From the NCBI RefSeq assembly GCF_014205225.1, contig NZ_JACHNB010000001.1:9963501-10027500 (forward strand): a DNA stretch of 64,000 nt, written 5' to 3'. Position numbers and translations under genes: made by a program. The notes beneath the pieces were generated by a model. That model worked only from the letters and a program-made list of their open reading frames with translations. It did no database searches and was not told where the DNA came from. Positions 50,855 through 58,891 of this stretch are shown one piece after another. Every line of letters begins with the position of its first letter. The first letter of the stretch is position 1. The DNA comes from Actinoplanes octamycinicus (GTDB lineage Bacteria > Actinomycetota > Actinomycetes > Mycobacteriales > Micromonosporaceae).

Positions 50855-52666
50855 CTAACCCGCCGCGCGGTACGCCTTGCCCGCCTCGGTCGGGCTGTCG
50901 CCGTCCCGGTAGAGCCCGAAGTCGACGCTGTCCCCGACGGCGGGCAGGCCGAACCAGGCGTACCGCTCGACGAACGAGCGTTTCTCCAGGCCGGCGGTGG
51001 CGCCCTTGATGAAGGTGACCTTCTGGGCGTCGTTCGGGTACTTCGGCGAGCCGGAGAAGTTCATCAGGCCGAACTCGGTGATCCAGATCGGCTTGCCGTA
51101 CCGCTGGTGCACCGCGTCGACGTAGCCGAGGAACTGGTCGACGGCGGCGGCGCTGAAGTCCGAGCCGTACCAGTGCAGGGCGATCGCGTCGACCCGCAGC
51201 CCCTTCGCCTTCGCCCCGGCCATGAACCGGTCCAGCCAGCCGCCCGCGGTGTCCCCGCCGAACGCGACCGCCGGGCTGACCAGCCGCATCCCGGTCGCCT
51301 CCAGCTGCGGCCAGGCCGCGAGGGCGTCCTCGACGCTCATGTTCGCCTGCCCGCCCATGTCCGGCTCGTTGAAGCCGAGCAGCACGTCCCCCTCGGCCTT
51401 GGCCTGCTTCAGGGTCGCGCCGGTGACGTTCTGCTTCCCCCAGATCATCGGGACGAACTCGACGCCGGCCGGGCCGGGGATCTCGTCGTTCTGCGCGGCC
51501 CAGTCGTAGTACCAGCCGGCTCCGACGTTCTTCAGGGCCGCCTTGGACCCGTCGAACTTCCAGACGCCGACACCCTTCTTGGCCGAGGCCTGCTTGGCCG
51601 GCACGGCCGGCTTCGCGGACGGGGATGCCGAGGTACGCGACGGCGCCGGCTTGCTCGTCGGGGCGATCGACGGCGGCAGTGACGGCGGCCGGCTGACCGT
51701 GGCCGGCGACGGGGCGACGACGGCCTGCGGGACGGCCGGCTCGGCCGGCTCGTTCAGCGTGTAGGCGGCCGCGGCGCCACCCCCGGCGACGGTCACCGCG
51801 AGCGCGGTGGCCAGCAGTTTCTGGGTGGCGCTCAGGCCCGCCTTGACGGCCAGGGCCTTGACCCCGCCGCCGGCGCCGGCACCCAGCCCGCCCGCGCTCA
51901 GCCCGGCGGCCAGCGACGGCGCCGGCACCACCAGGGCCATGCCGGCCAACAGCCGTTCCGCGGCGACCAGGTCCTGCCAGGCCGGCGCGCAGTGCCGGCA
52001 CTCCCGGGTGTGCCGGGCGATCCGCTTGCGCCACAGCGCGTTCGGCCGGCCGTCCCACGGCTCGATCAGCACCGCCAGCTCCGGGCAGAGCGGCTGCCGG
52101 TGCAGCGCCCGGACCACCGCGCGGGCGGTCTCCAGCTGCCCCTTCATCCGCTGGATGCGGACCGCGGCGTGCTGCCGGCCCACCCCGGTGCCCTCGACGA
52201 TCTCGTCGCGGGTCAGCTCGCCGGAGGCCTCCAGCCACCAGAGCGCGAGCAGCTCCCGGTTCTCCTCGTCCAGCCAGCGGGTCGCCTCGGCGGTCTCCCG
52301 GCGCTGGCCGGACAGCTCCAGCCGGGTGATCGCCAGGTCGGTGAAGTCGGCGCCCGGGTCGCGCAGGTCCGGGTCGAGCAGGGCGTGCTCGCCGGCCTGC
52401 CGGGCGCGGAACCGGTCCCGCACCTGGCGCACCGTGATCGCCACCAGCCAGGAGCGGAACGCCTCCGGCTCGCGCAGCTCGCCGAGGTTCCGCAGGACCC
52501 GGATCATCGTCTCCTGCACCACGTCGTCGACGTCCGCGTGCCCCTCCAGGGCCCGGCCCACGATGGTGTAGACCAGCGGAAGGTAACCGGCCACGAGCCG
52601 GTCGATCGCGGCCGGGTCGCCGGCGCGCGCGGCCACCACGGTGGCGGTGTCGGGTTGGTTCGCCAT
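50855..52666 (-). CDS. ECF sigma factor fused to anti-sigma motif, membrane helix and GH128-like glucanase domain
   Basis: 603 residues in one frame. Sigma region 2 spans about 25-88 (LPLVYTIVGRALEGHADVDDVVQETMIRVLRNL, FRSWLVAITVRQVRDRFRAR). Region 4 spans about 132-185 (ELTRDEIVEGTGVGRQHAAVRIQRMKGQ). A zinc anti-sigma motif H219-x3-C223-x2-C226 lies in a ZAS-like helix pair. One membrane helix is at about 281-303, then a Pro/Ser/Lys linker (305-363). Residues 365-600 form an Asl1-like GH128 fold with probable catalytic Glu434 (GFNEPD) and Glu531 (WITEFG). Topology: sigma inside, glycosidase outside. The ATG at 52666 has AAAGGG upstream. GH128 members act on beta-1,3-glucans, so a glucan signal is inferred. 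No frameshift or stop separates the parts. Confidence 0.9.
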   Translation of the reverse strand: MANQPDTATVVAARAGDPAAIDRLVAGYLPLVYTIVGRALEGHADVDDVVQETMIRVLRNLGELREPEAFRSWLVAITVRQVRDRFRARQAGEHALLDPDLRDPGADFTDLAITRLELSGQRRETAEATRWLDEENRELLALWWLEASGELTRDEIVEGTGVGRQHAAVRIQRMKGQLETARAVVRALHRQPLCPELAVLIEPWDGRPNALWRKRIARHTRECRHCAPAWQDLVAAERLLAGMALVVPAPSLAAGLSAGGLGAGAGGGVKALAVKAGLSATQKLLATALAVTVAGGGAAAAYTLNEPAEPAVPQAVVAPSPATVSRPPSLPPSIAPTSKPAPSRTSASPSAKPAVPAKQASAKKGVGVWKFDGSKAALKNVGAGWYYDWAAQNDEIPGPAGVEFVPMIWGKQNVTGATLKQAKAEGDVLLGFNEPDMGGQANMSVEDALAAWPQLEATGMRLVSPAVAFGGDTAGGWLDRFMAGAKAKGLRVDAIALHWYGSDFSAAAVDQFLGYVDAVHQRYGKPIWITEFGLMNFSGSPKYPNDAQKVTFIKGATAGLEKRSFVERYAWFGLPAVGDSVDFGLYRDGDSPTEAGKAYRAAG

Positions 52667-52800
52667 CTGCACTGCCCTTTCCTCCGGCGCCGGGGCGCCA
52701 CAAGGGGAGACGGGCGCGAGGACCATGGATAACACGAATCGGCGACCGGGTCTCGGGCCCGGCACGGTTAACTCTCGGACCGATCGGGCACAGAAACGGC

Positions 52801-53193
52801 ATGCGCATGTCGGTTCGGCTCAGCCTTCCCCGCGAGGTAGACAGTGTTCCCGCCGTGCGCCGGCTCCTGCGTTGCGCGTTGACGACGCTCCGAGTGGACG
52901 ACCAGGCCGGCGCCGATCTGGAGATCGCCCTCACCGAGGCCTGTGCCAACGTGGTGAAACACGCCTCCGGAGCGGACGGCTACGAGGTCCGCCTGGACGT
53001 CGGCCACGATCATTGCTCGATCGACGTGGTCGACGACGGCACCGGGTTCGACCCGGCCGCCGGGACGGCGCCCGCGGCGACCAGCGAGCGCGGCCGCGGC
53101 CTGTTCCTGATCCGGGCACTGGCCGAAAACGTACGCATGCAGTCCAGCCCGCGCACCGGCTCGTTGATCCACTTCGAGAAGTCCTTCGCCTGA
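52801..53193 (+). CDS. HATPase anti-sigma / RsbW-like ATP-binding protein
   Basis: 130 residues, GHKL ATPase of the RsbW/SpoIIAB-like group. N box: LEIALTEACANVVKHA; G1: VDDGTGFDP; G2: RGRGLFLIRALAENV. Such proteins phosphorylate an anti-anti-sigma factor or hold a sigma factor. Here the protein lies divergent from the sigma-glucanase gene and directly upstream of a SpoIIE-type phosphatase. The ATG at 52801 gives MRMSVRLSLP; an ATG at 52807 is possible. No STAS-domain partner was found nearby. Confidence 0.92.
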   Translation: MRMSVRLSLPREVDSVPAVRRLLRCALTTLRVDDQAGADLEIALTEACANVVKHASGADGYEVRLDVGHDHCSIDVVDDGTGFDPAAGTAPAATSERGRGLFLIRALAENVRMQSSPRTGSLIHFEKSFA

Positions 53194-53234
53194 CACGCCC
53201 TGACGGGCCGGTGCCCTGCATCCGCAGACCGTTT

Positions 53235-53252
53235 ATTTGTCGTATAACAAAT
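53235..53252. promoter_or_regulatory. 18-bp inverted repeat with TATAAC, candidate promoter/operator
   Basis: ATTTGTCGTATAACAAAT: 6-bp arms ATTTGT/ACAAAT around CGTATA. It lies 24 bp before the GTG of the SpoIIE-type gene, and its AT-richness stands out here. TATAAC (53243-53248) could be a -10 hexamer; no good -35 was seen. Confidence 0.4.
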
Positions 53253-53275
53253 GTCGGTCCTGGAGAGGAGCACTG

Positions 53276-54415
53276 GTGTCCGACCACCCGGTCCCCATCG
53301 GCGCGCTGCTGCGTGCCGCGGCACCCGACCGCCTGCCCGAGGTGATCGCCGAGCATCTGCGCCGGCACTTCGCGGCCGAGCAGGTCGAGGTGCTCGTCGC
53401 CGACCTGGCGCTGCGCCAGTTCGCCCCGCTGCTCGGTCCGCCGGGGGCGGACACCGACCCGGCCGCGCTGCGCTGCCTGGGCAGCCAGCAGCCGGCCACC
53501 ACCACCGGTCCGGCCGGCGCCCGGCTGCACCTGCCGCTGTCCTGCTGGGGCGAGCGGCTCGGGGTGCTGCGCGTCGACCTGCCCGGCCGGCCGGACACGG
53601 AGCAGGCCGACCAGCTGCGCCTGGTCGCCGACGAGCTGGCGGTGGCGTTGCGCGCCGCCGACCGGATGACCGACCGGTACCGCAAGGCGCAGTGCCTGCA
53701 GCGGCTGACCATGGCCGCCGAGCTGCAGTGGGACCTGCTGCCCGGCCGTTCGCTGGGCGACGAGCGGTTCCTGCTCGCCGGTCAGCTGGAGCCGGCGTAC
53801 GAGGTGCGCGGCGACCACTTCGACTGGGCGCTGGCCGGCGACCGGCTCACCCTGACCGTGCTCAACGGTGCCGGCGAGGGCATGGACGCGGCGCTGCTGA
53901 CCGCGACCGCGGTGAACGCGATGCGCAACGCCCGGCGCTGTGGCGCGGACCTGGTCGAGCAGGCCGAGCTCGCCTCGGACGCCCTGCACTCCCGGTACGG
54001 CGGCGGCCTGCACGCCGCCACCCTGCTGCTGGAGATCGATCTGGTCGGCGGCTGGGTGGACGCGGTCGACGCCGGGTCGCCGCACTGCATGATCGGCCGG
54101 GGCGGCGAGATCAGCCAGGTCCGGCTGGAGCAGCAGCTGCCGCTGGGCATGTTCGGCGAGGCCCGGTACGAGATCGAACGGTTCCGGCTGGAGCCGGGTG
54201 ACCGGCTGCTCGTGGTCAGCGACGGGGTGCACGCGGCGGCGCCCGGCGGTGGTACCACCTTCGGGGAGTCCGCCCTGTTCACGGCGTTGCGCAGGACTAG
54301 GTTGCAACCGGCCACCGAGGCGGTCGGTACGGTGATGCGGGGTCTGCGGGAATTTCACGCCGGCTCCGAGCCGGAGGACGACGCGGTGACGGTCTGCCTG
54401 GATTGGCGCCGTTGA
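53276..54415 (+). CDS. SpoIIE-type PP2C phosphatase with N-terminal GAF-like domain
   Basis: 379 residues. The N-terminal 150 residues look like a degenerate GAF domain (RLHLPLSCWGERLGVLRVDLPG, LRLVADELAVALRAADRM). The C-terminal SpoIIE domain starts RLTMAAELQWDLLPGR and keeps the metal and catalytic pattern: RGDHFDWALAGDRLTLTVLNGAGEGMDAALLTATAVNAMR, DAVDAGSPHCMIGRGGEI, LVVSDGVHAA and EDDAVTVCLDWR. Partner-switch phosphatases dephosphorylate anti-anti-sigma factors. Start GTG at 53276 has GGAGAGGAG 5 nt upstream; the longer upstream frame would cover the promoter-like palindrome. Confidence 0.9.
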   Translation: MSDHPVPIGALLRAAAPDRLPEVIAEHLRRHFAAEQVEVLVADLALRQFAPLLGPPGADTDPAALRCLGSQQPATTTGPAGARLHLPLSCWGERLGVLRVDLPGRPDTEQADQLRLVADELAVALRAADRMTDRYRKAQCLQRLTMAAELQWDLLPGRSLGDERFLLAGQLEPAYEVRGDHFDWALAGDRLTLTVLNGAGEGMDAALLTATAVNAMRNARRCGADLVEQAELASDALHSRYGGGLHAATLLLEIDLVGGWVDAVDAGSPHCMIGRGGEISQVRLEQQLPLGMFGEARYEIERFRLEPGDRLLVVSDGVHAAAPGGGTTFGESALFTALRRTRLQPATEAVGTVMRGLREFHAGSEPEDDAVTVCLDWRR

Positions 54416-54487
54416 CCGGTTTACGGCGACCTCGGGCGGGGTACACATCAGGCCTTTGAGGCTCGTGACTTCGCGACGGGAAACGCC

Positions 54488-54946
54488 ATGGAGCACGCCA
54501 CCGATGTCGCCGCGGCGATCGACACGTCGCTGGAGTCGCTGGTGGCTGTCCTGGAACGGGCCCGTCTCGCGCAGAGCCCGGCGATCCCGCCCGCGCAACT
54601 GCGGGTGCTGACCATCGTCGCGGAGAACCGGCACACCAACATGAGCCGCCTCGCCGAGGCGCTCGCCGTGGTGCCCTCCTCGGCCAGCCGGCTCTGCGAC
54701 CGGCTGGAGGCGACCGGGCTGCTGCGCCGGGTGGCCGACCCGCGGGACCGGCGCGAGGTGCGGCTGCTGCTCACCGCCGCGTCCCGCCGGCTCCTGGCCG
54801 ACCTGCGGGAACGCCGCCGGGAGGCGCTCGCCGAGGTGCTCGAGCGGATGCCGGTCACCGCCCGGCAGGACCTGGTCCGGGCGCTGCGCGCCTTCGAGGC
54901 GGCCGCGGCCGACGCCACCGCCGGCGACGATCTCCGGACCGCCTGA
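54488..54946 (+). CDS. MarR-family transcriptional regulator
   Basis: 152 residues. The winged helix-turn-helix is MSRLAEALAVVPSSASRLCDRLEATGLLRRVADPRDRREVRLLLTAASRRLL, preceded by a helix with LRVLTIVAENRHTN. The DxRD wing motif is present (DPRDRREV). The role is likely control of stress or efflux genes; the neighbouring LLM oxidoreductase at 54974 may be a target, since they are close and co-directional. The ATG at 54488 gives MEHATDVAAAID. Confidence 0.92.
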   Translation: MEHATDVAAAIDTSLESLVAVLERARLAQSPAIPPAQLRVLTIVAENRHTNMSRLAEALAVVPSSASRLCDRLEATGLLRRVADPRDRREVRLLLTAASRRLLADLRERRREALAEVLERMPVTARQDLVRALRAFEAAAADATAGDDLRTA

Positions 54947-54973
54947 TCCGCCCGCACCCCCTAGTCTGGAGCG

Positions 54974-55855
54974 ATGCGTTTCGGCATCGTTATTCTTCCT
55001 GACCAGCGCTGGGCGGAGGCGAGCCGGCGGTGGCGGCTCGCCGAGGAGTTCGGCTTCGACCACGCCTGGACCTACGACCACCTGGGCTGGCGTGACCTGA
55101 TCGACGGCCCGTGGTTCGACGCGGTGCCGACCCTCACCGCGGCCGCCACGGTCACCGAGCGGATCCGGCTGGGCACCTACGTCGCCTCGCCGAACTTCCG
55201 GCATCCGGCACACTTCGCCCGCGAGGCGATGGCCCTCGACGACATCTCGGCCGGCCGGCTGATCCTCGGGCTGGGCGCCGGCGGGATCGGCTTCGACTCG
55301 GCCGTGCTCGGCCGCCCGGAGCTGAGCCCGCGCGAGCGGGTCGACCGGTTCACCGAGTTCCTGGAGCTGTTCGACACCATCCTGCGGTCGCCGTCGACCA
55401 CCTGGTCCGGGTCCTGGTTCTCGGCGGTCGACGCGCGCAGCCTCCCGGGCCCGGTGCAGCAGCCCCGGCCGCCGTTCGTGGTGGCCGCCAACGGCCCGCG
55501 CGCGCTGCGACTCGCCGCGAAGTACGGCGACGGCTGGGTCACCACCGGCCCGCAGTCCGAGACCCTCGAGGAATGGTGGCGCGCGGTGGCCGAGATCCGG
55601 GACCGATTCGAGACCACCCTGGCGGCCGCCGGCCGGGCGCCGGAATCGGTCGACCGATACCTCAATCTGGACTCGTCACCGGTCTTCTCGATGAGCAGTC
55701 TGGACGCGTTCCAGGAAGCCACCGGGCGGGCCGCCGAGCTGGGATTCACCGATGTGATCACGCACTGGCCCCGCCAGGCCAGTTGGTATGCCGGCGACGA
55801 GAAGACACTCGAAGCCGTGGCCGCGGAACTGCCCCGGCTGCGCCGAATTCTTTGA
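54974..55855 (+). CDS. LLM-class flavin/F420-dependent oxidoreductase
   Basis: 293 residues, luciferase-like TIM barrel. Signatures: MRFGIVILPDQRWAEASRRWRLAEEFGFDHAWTYDHLGW, RIRLGTYVASPNFRHPAHFAREAMALDDISAGRLILGLGAGG and RPPFVVAANGPRALRLAAKYGDGWVTTG. The cofactor could be FMN or F420; the presence of FGD at 49.8 kb makes F420 plausible. The substrate is unknown. It follows the MarR gene by 27 bp and is convergent with lsr2. Confidence 0.9.
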   Translation: MRFGIVILPDQRWAEASRRWRLAEEFGFDHAWTYDHLGWRDLIDGPWFDAVPTLTAAATVTERIRLGTYVASPNFRHPAHFAREAMALDDISAGRLILGLGAGGIGFDSAVLGRPELSPRERVDRFTEFLELFDTILRSPSTTWSGSWFSAVDARSLPGPVQQPRPPFVVAANGPRALRLAAKYGDGWVTTGPQSETLEEWWRAVAEIRDRFETTLAAAGRAPESVDRYLNLDSSPVFSMSSLDAFQEATGRAAELGFTDVITHWPRQASWYAGDEKTLEAVAAELPRLRRIL

Positions 55856-55877
55856 CGCCGTCCGATGTGGAACGAGG

Positions 55878-56225
55878 TCAGCGGCCGTGCGCGGCCCGAT
55901 AGGCGTTGCTGACCTCCTGCGGAATGCGGCCCCGCTCGGAGATTTTGTGCCCGTTGCGGATAGCCCACTCGCGGATCAGCCGGTTCTCGTCGCGGGAGCC
56001 GGCGGTCCGGGCCGGCGCGGCGCCCCGGGCCGGGATGCGCGCGGCGGAGCGACCCAGCCGCGTTCCCGCGTTGATGTACGGGTCCAGGGCTTTGCGCAGC
56101 TTTCCGGCATTGGCCTCGGAAAGGTCGATCGTGTAGCTGACTCCGTCGAGACTGAACTCGACGGTGCGATCCGCCTTCTTGCCGTCCAGATCGTCGATCA
56201 GGGTGGTGATTACCTGCCGCGCCAT
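55878..56225 (-). CDS. lsr2: Lsr2 nucleoid-associated protein
   Basis: 115 residues. The N-terminal dimerisation domain begins MARQVITTLIDDLDGKKADRTVEFSLDGVSYTIDLSEANAGKLRKALDPYI, and the C-terminal AT-hook-like DNA-binding domain is LIREWAIRNGHKISERGRIPQEVSNAYRAAHG (RGR contacts the minor groove). Lsr2 is the actinobacterial xenogeneic silencer that binds AT-rich DNA. The central linker is Ala/Arg-rich. The ATG at 56225 follows GGGAG. The 199-bp region to the divergent gene is somewhat AT-richer, consistent with self-regulation. Confidence 0.97.
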   Translation of the reverse strand: MARQVITTLIDDLDGKKADRTVEFSLDGVSYTIDLSEANAGKLRKALDPYINAGTRLGRSAARIPARGAAPARTAGSRDENRLIREWAIRNGHKISERGRIPQEVSNAYRAAHGR

Positions 56226-56424
56226 AACGACTCCCGAGAGAATTTAATCGCCCGCGCACAGTCTGGCCCCCGAACGGCATCCCGCGCAACTCCCCGGCGC
56301 GATCCGGCAATTCTTTTTTCGCCGATCGGCAGGTCCCTTATCAGAATGGGCTGTGGGTATTCGCACCGAATCCTGAGAAAGCCAGGTTGACCTCCGCCCC
56401 GGGTCTCACGTTAGGGTCGGCGCC

Positions 56425-56856
56425 ATGCAGGACGAGCACGCCGCCTGGCTGGCGCAGCACCGGCAGGCCGTGGCCGGCCGCGCCGCCGCGCTGGAGGCCG
56501 GGCGCACCGCCGAGGCCCGGCGCGCCGCCGCGCTGCTCGAGGAGTTCGTCCGCCGCGCCGGGGAGCGCGGGCTGGTCCCGCACCCGCTCGCCGCGACCAG
56601 TTACGACGGCCGGTGGACCTACAAGACCCGGCTCCGCGGGTGGTACCTGAAGTCGAACCGGACCGTCGCCGTCGGCGAGGACGGGGAGTACTACGTGCTG
56701 ACCGTCCCGGCCTCGCTCCGCGCCCGGTTCACCGGCGCCGAGCCGTCCCCGAGCATGCCCCGGCTGATCGTCGGGGCCGGCGGCGGCGACGGCGAGCCGA
56801 TCCCGCTGGAGCACCTCCTGGACCGGCGGCTGGAAGCGGGAGCACGCTGGCCGTGA
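56425..56856 (+). CDS. Conserved-looking hypothetical protein
   Basis: 143 residues, family not recognised. The N-terminal half is an Ala-rich helix pair (residues 1-50); the rest has strands with YDGRWTYKTRLRGWYLKSNRTVAVGEDGEYYVLTVPASLRARFTG, and ends PIPLEHLLDRRL. The aromatic, regularly spaced centre suggests a real fold. The stop overlaps the start of the carboxypeptidase gene by 4 bases (GTGA), so the two are co-translated. No membrane segment. Confidence 0.75.
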   Translation: MQDEHAAWLAQHRQAVAGRAAALEAGRTAEARRAAALLEEFVRRAGERGLVPHPLAATSYDGRWTYKTRLRGWYLKSNRTVAVGEDGEYYVLTVPASLRARFTGAEPSPSMPRLIVGAGGGDGEPIPLEHLLDRRLEAGARWP

Positions 56857-58133
56857 CGGTTACCCGGATCACCGCCGCCCTGGCCTTGGTCGCCGCCCTC
56901 GTCACCGTTCCGCAAGCCGCCGCCGCGCCCGCCGCCGCCTCGCGGGCCACCGCCGCCTCGCGGACCGCCGCCGTGGCCGCCGAGATCCCCTGCCCCAAGC
57001 CGAAGATCGCCAAGCCGAGCGCGCCGCCGCGCCCGATCCCGCCGGCCGACGACCCGCTCGCCATGAAGGTCGGCGGCGACGCCCTGGCCACCCACGGCCT
57101 GATCATCCCGGCCGGCGCGAAGCAGCCGCCGGCGGTCACCGCGACCACCTGGATGGTCTCCGACCTGGACACCGGCGAGGTGCTCGGCGCCTGCGGCCCG
57201 CACGTCCACCAGACCCCGGCCAGCGTGCAGAAGACGCTGCTCGCCGCGACCGCGATCGACCGGCTCGACCCGAACCAGAAGATCAAGGTGGTGCCGAGCG
57301 ACCTGGACATCGAGGTGAACAGCTCGGCGGTCGGGATCGTGGTGGGCGGCACCTACTCGATCTCCACGCTCTGGCTCGGGCTGCTGCTCAACTCCGGCAA
57401 CGACGCGGCGAACGCGCTGGCCCGGATGGCCGGCGGCGGGGGCGCCGACGGCGTGGCCACCACGGTGGCCGCGATGAACGCCAAGGCCAAGGCGATCGGC
57501 GCCTTCCAGACACACGCGGTCACCCCGTCCGGACTGGACGGCAAGGGGCAGTTCACCAGCGCGTACGATCTGGCGCTGATCGCCCGGGTGTGTTTCGCCA
57601 ACGCCGACTTCCGCAAATACGTGCTCACCAGGAGCGCGCAGATGCCGGCCCAGCCCGCCAAGAAGGTCAAGGGCTTCCAGTTCCAGAACGAGAACAAGCT
57701 GATCTACAACTACCCGGGCGCGATGGGCGGCAAGACCGGATTCACCACGGTGGCCCGGCACAGCTACGTCGGCGCGGCACAGCGCAACGGACGGCGGCTG
57801 GTGGTCACCCTGCTCGGCGCCGAGGCCCGGCCGATGCGCGGCTGGCAGCAGGGCGCGGCGCTGCTCGACTGGGGGTTCGCCCAGCCGGCCGGCGCCGCCG
57901 TCGGGCACCTGGTCACCCCGCAGGAGGTGGCCGCCTCGGCACAGGCGGCCGCGCCCGGCTCGGCCACCGCGGAGAAGGCCACCGCGGGCGCACCCGGGGT
58001 CAGCGCGGCGCCGGCCGGCCGGTTCAGCGGGCTGTCCGTGGTGGCGGCCGGGACGGTGGCGGTGGTGCTGACCGCGATGCCGCTCCTGCTGCTGCTCACC
58101 CAGCGGCGCCGCCGCCGGATCGGCAAACCCTAG
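56853..58133 (+). CDS. D-alanyl-D-alanine carboxypeptidase (class C low-mass PBP)
   Basis: 426 residues, peptidoglycan-trimming serine peptidase S11. Signal peptide MTVTRITAALALVAALVTVPQAAA; active-site S124-V-Q-K127 (TPASVQKTLLAATAID), SGN at 181-183 (LLLNSGNDAANALA) and KTG in AMGGKTGFTTVARHSY. The C-terminal end has a single helix (SVVAAGTVAVVLTAMPLLLLL) followed by basic QRRRRR, so it is anchored in the membrane with the enzyme outside. The GTG at 56853 overlaps the previous gene by 4 bases. A Pro-rich linker follows the signal. Confidence 0.94.
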   Translation: MTVTRITAALALVAALVTVPQAAAAPAAASRATAASRTAAVAAEIPCPKPKIAKPSAPPRPIPPADDPLAMKVGGDALATHGLIIPAGAKQPPAVTATTWMVSDLDTGEVLGACGPHVHQTPASVQKTLLAATAIDRLDPNQKIKVVPSDLDIEVNSSAVGIVVGGTYSISTLWLGLLLNSGNDAANALARMAGGGGADGVATTVAAMNAKAKAIGAFQTHAVTPSGLDGKGQFTSAYDLALIARVCFANADFRKYVLTRSAQMPAQPAKKVKGFQFQNENKLIYNYPGAMGGKTGFTTVARHSYVGAAQRNGRRLVVTLLGAEARPMRGWQQGAALLDWGFAQPAGAAVGHLVTPQEVAASAQAAAPGSATAEKATAGAPGVSAAPAGRFSGLSVVAAGTVAVVLTAMPLLLLLTQRRRRRIGKP

Positions 58134-58173
58134 GCCGTCGCCCCCCCCTGCCCCGCCGGGGCGGCCGGACCGG

Positions 58174-58674
58174 TCAGGCGGCGATCAGCCCGGCCACCCA
58201 GACGACCGCGATGCCCAGCGCGGCGGCGAACTCGACCAGCATCGACAGGCCCACCGCGGCGACCGCGCGCCGGGTCGACGGCCAGGCCTGATCCCGGCCC
58301 AGCCGGCCGGCCTCGGCCGCCCACACGCCGAGCAGGAACCCGAGCACCAGGCCGACCACCGGGACCACGAAGAAGCCGATCAGGCCGAGCACCCCGCCGG
58401 CCAGCAGGCTGGTGGTCGGCACCCCGGCGCCCTTCAGCTTCCGGCCCGGCCAGAGGTACTTGACGACCGTCCCGGTCGCGGCGATCGCCGTGGCCACCGC
58501 CAGGACCGGCCACCGCACCGCGGCGGACGCGTCCGAGAGCAGCGCCCAGAGCAACACCCCGGCCCAGCTCAGCAGCAGCCCGGGAAGCACCGGCAGGAAC
58601 ACGCCGAGGGCACCGGCGGCGATCACCAGCCCGGCGATCAGGTTCACCGACGTCGCGCTGTCGCTCAGGTCCAT
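58174..58674 (-). CDS. DUF456 membrane protein
   Basis: 166 residues with about five membrane helices. DUF456 pattern: LIAGLVIAAGALGVFLPVLPGLLLSWAGVLLWALL, then VKYLWPGRKLKGAGVPTTSLLAGGVLGLIGFFVVPVVGLVLGFLLGVWAAEAGRL (the GxxxGxxxGFFxxPxxG motif). Role unknown. The ATG at 58674 was preferred over an upstream start that adds 25 charged residues. Convergent with the carboxypeptidase gene. Confidence 0.88.
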   Translation of the reverse strand: MDLSDSATSVNLIAGLVIAAGALGVFLPVLPGLLLSWAGVLLWALLSDASAAVRWPVLAVATAIAATGTVVKYLWPGRKLKGAGVPTTSLLAGGVLGLIGFFVVPVVGLVLGFLLGVWAAEAGRLGRDQAWPSTRRAVAAVGLSMLVEFAAALGIAVVWVAGLIAA

Positions 58675-58823
58675 CCCCTCACCGTGCCCCGGCACACCCC
58701 CGCGGGAAACCCTCAAGCGGGCCCGCGCGCCGCCGATCGACTCCGGCAACGCGGACAGCCAGCCCGGTTCTCAAGCAACCGGGAGGCAACTGTCCGTGAC
58801 CTTTTCCCGCACCTTCCGGGCTT

Positions 58824-58849
58824 CAAAGTTTCTCCCTGTCAGCCGGTGC
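58824..58849 (+). promoter_or_regulatory. Candidate FliA (sigma-28) type promoter
   Basis: CAAAGTTT (58824-58831, 7 of 8 to TAAAGTTT), 10-bp spacer, GCCGGTGC (58842-58849, 5 of 8 to GCCGATAA), 42 bp before the ATG of the FliA-like sigma gene. It suggests self-activation. The spacer is 1 bp shorter than the E. coli consensus. Confidence 0.4.
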
Positions 58850-58891
58850 CCACCCAGCCAACGGGCGCCGACAACAACCGGGGGAAACGAC

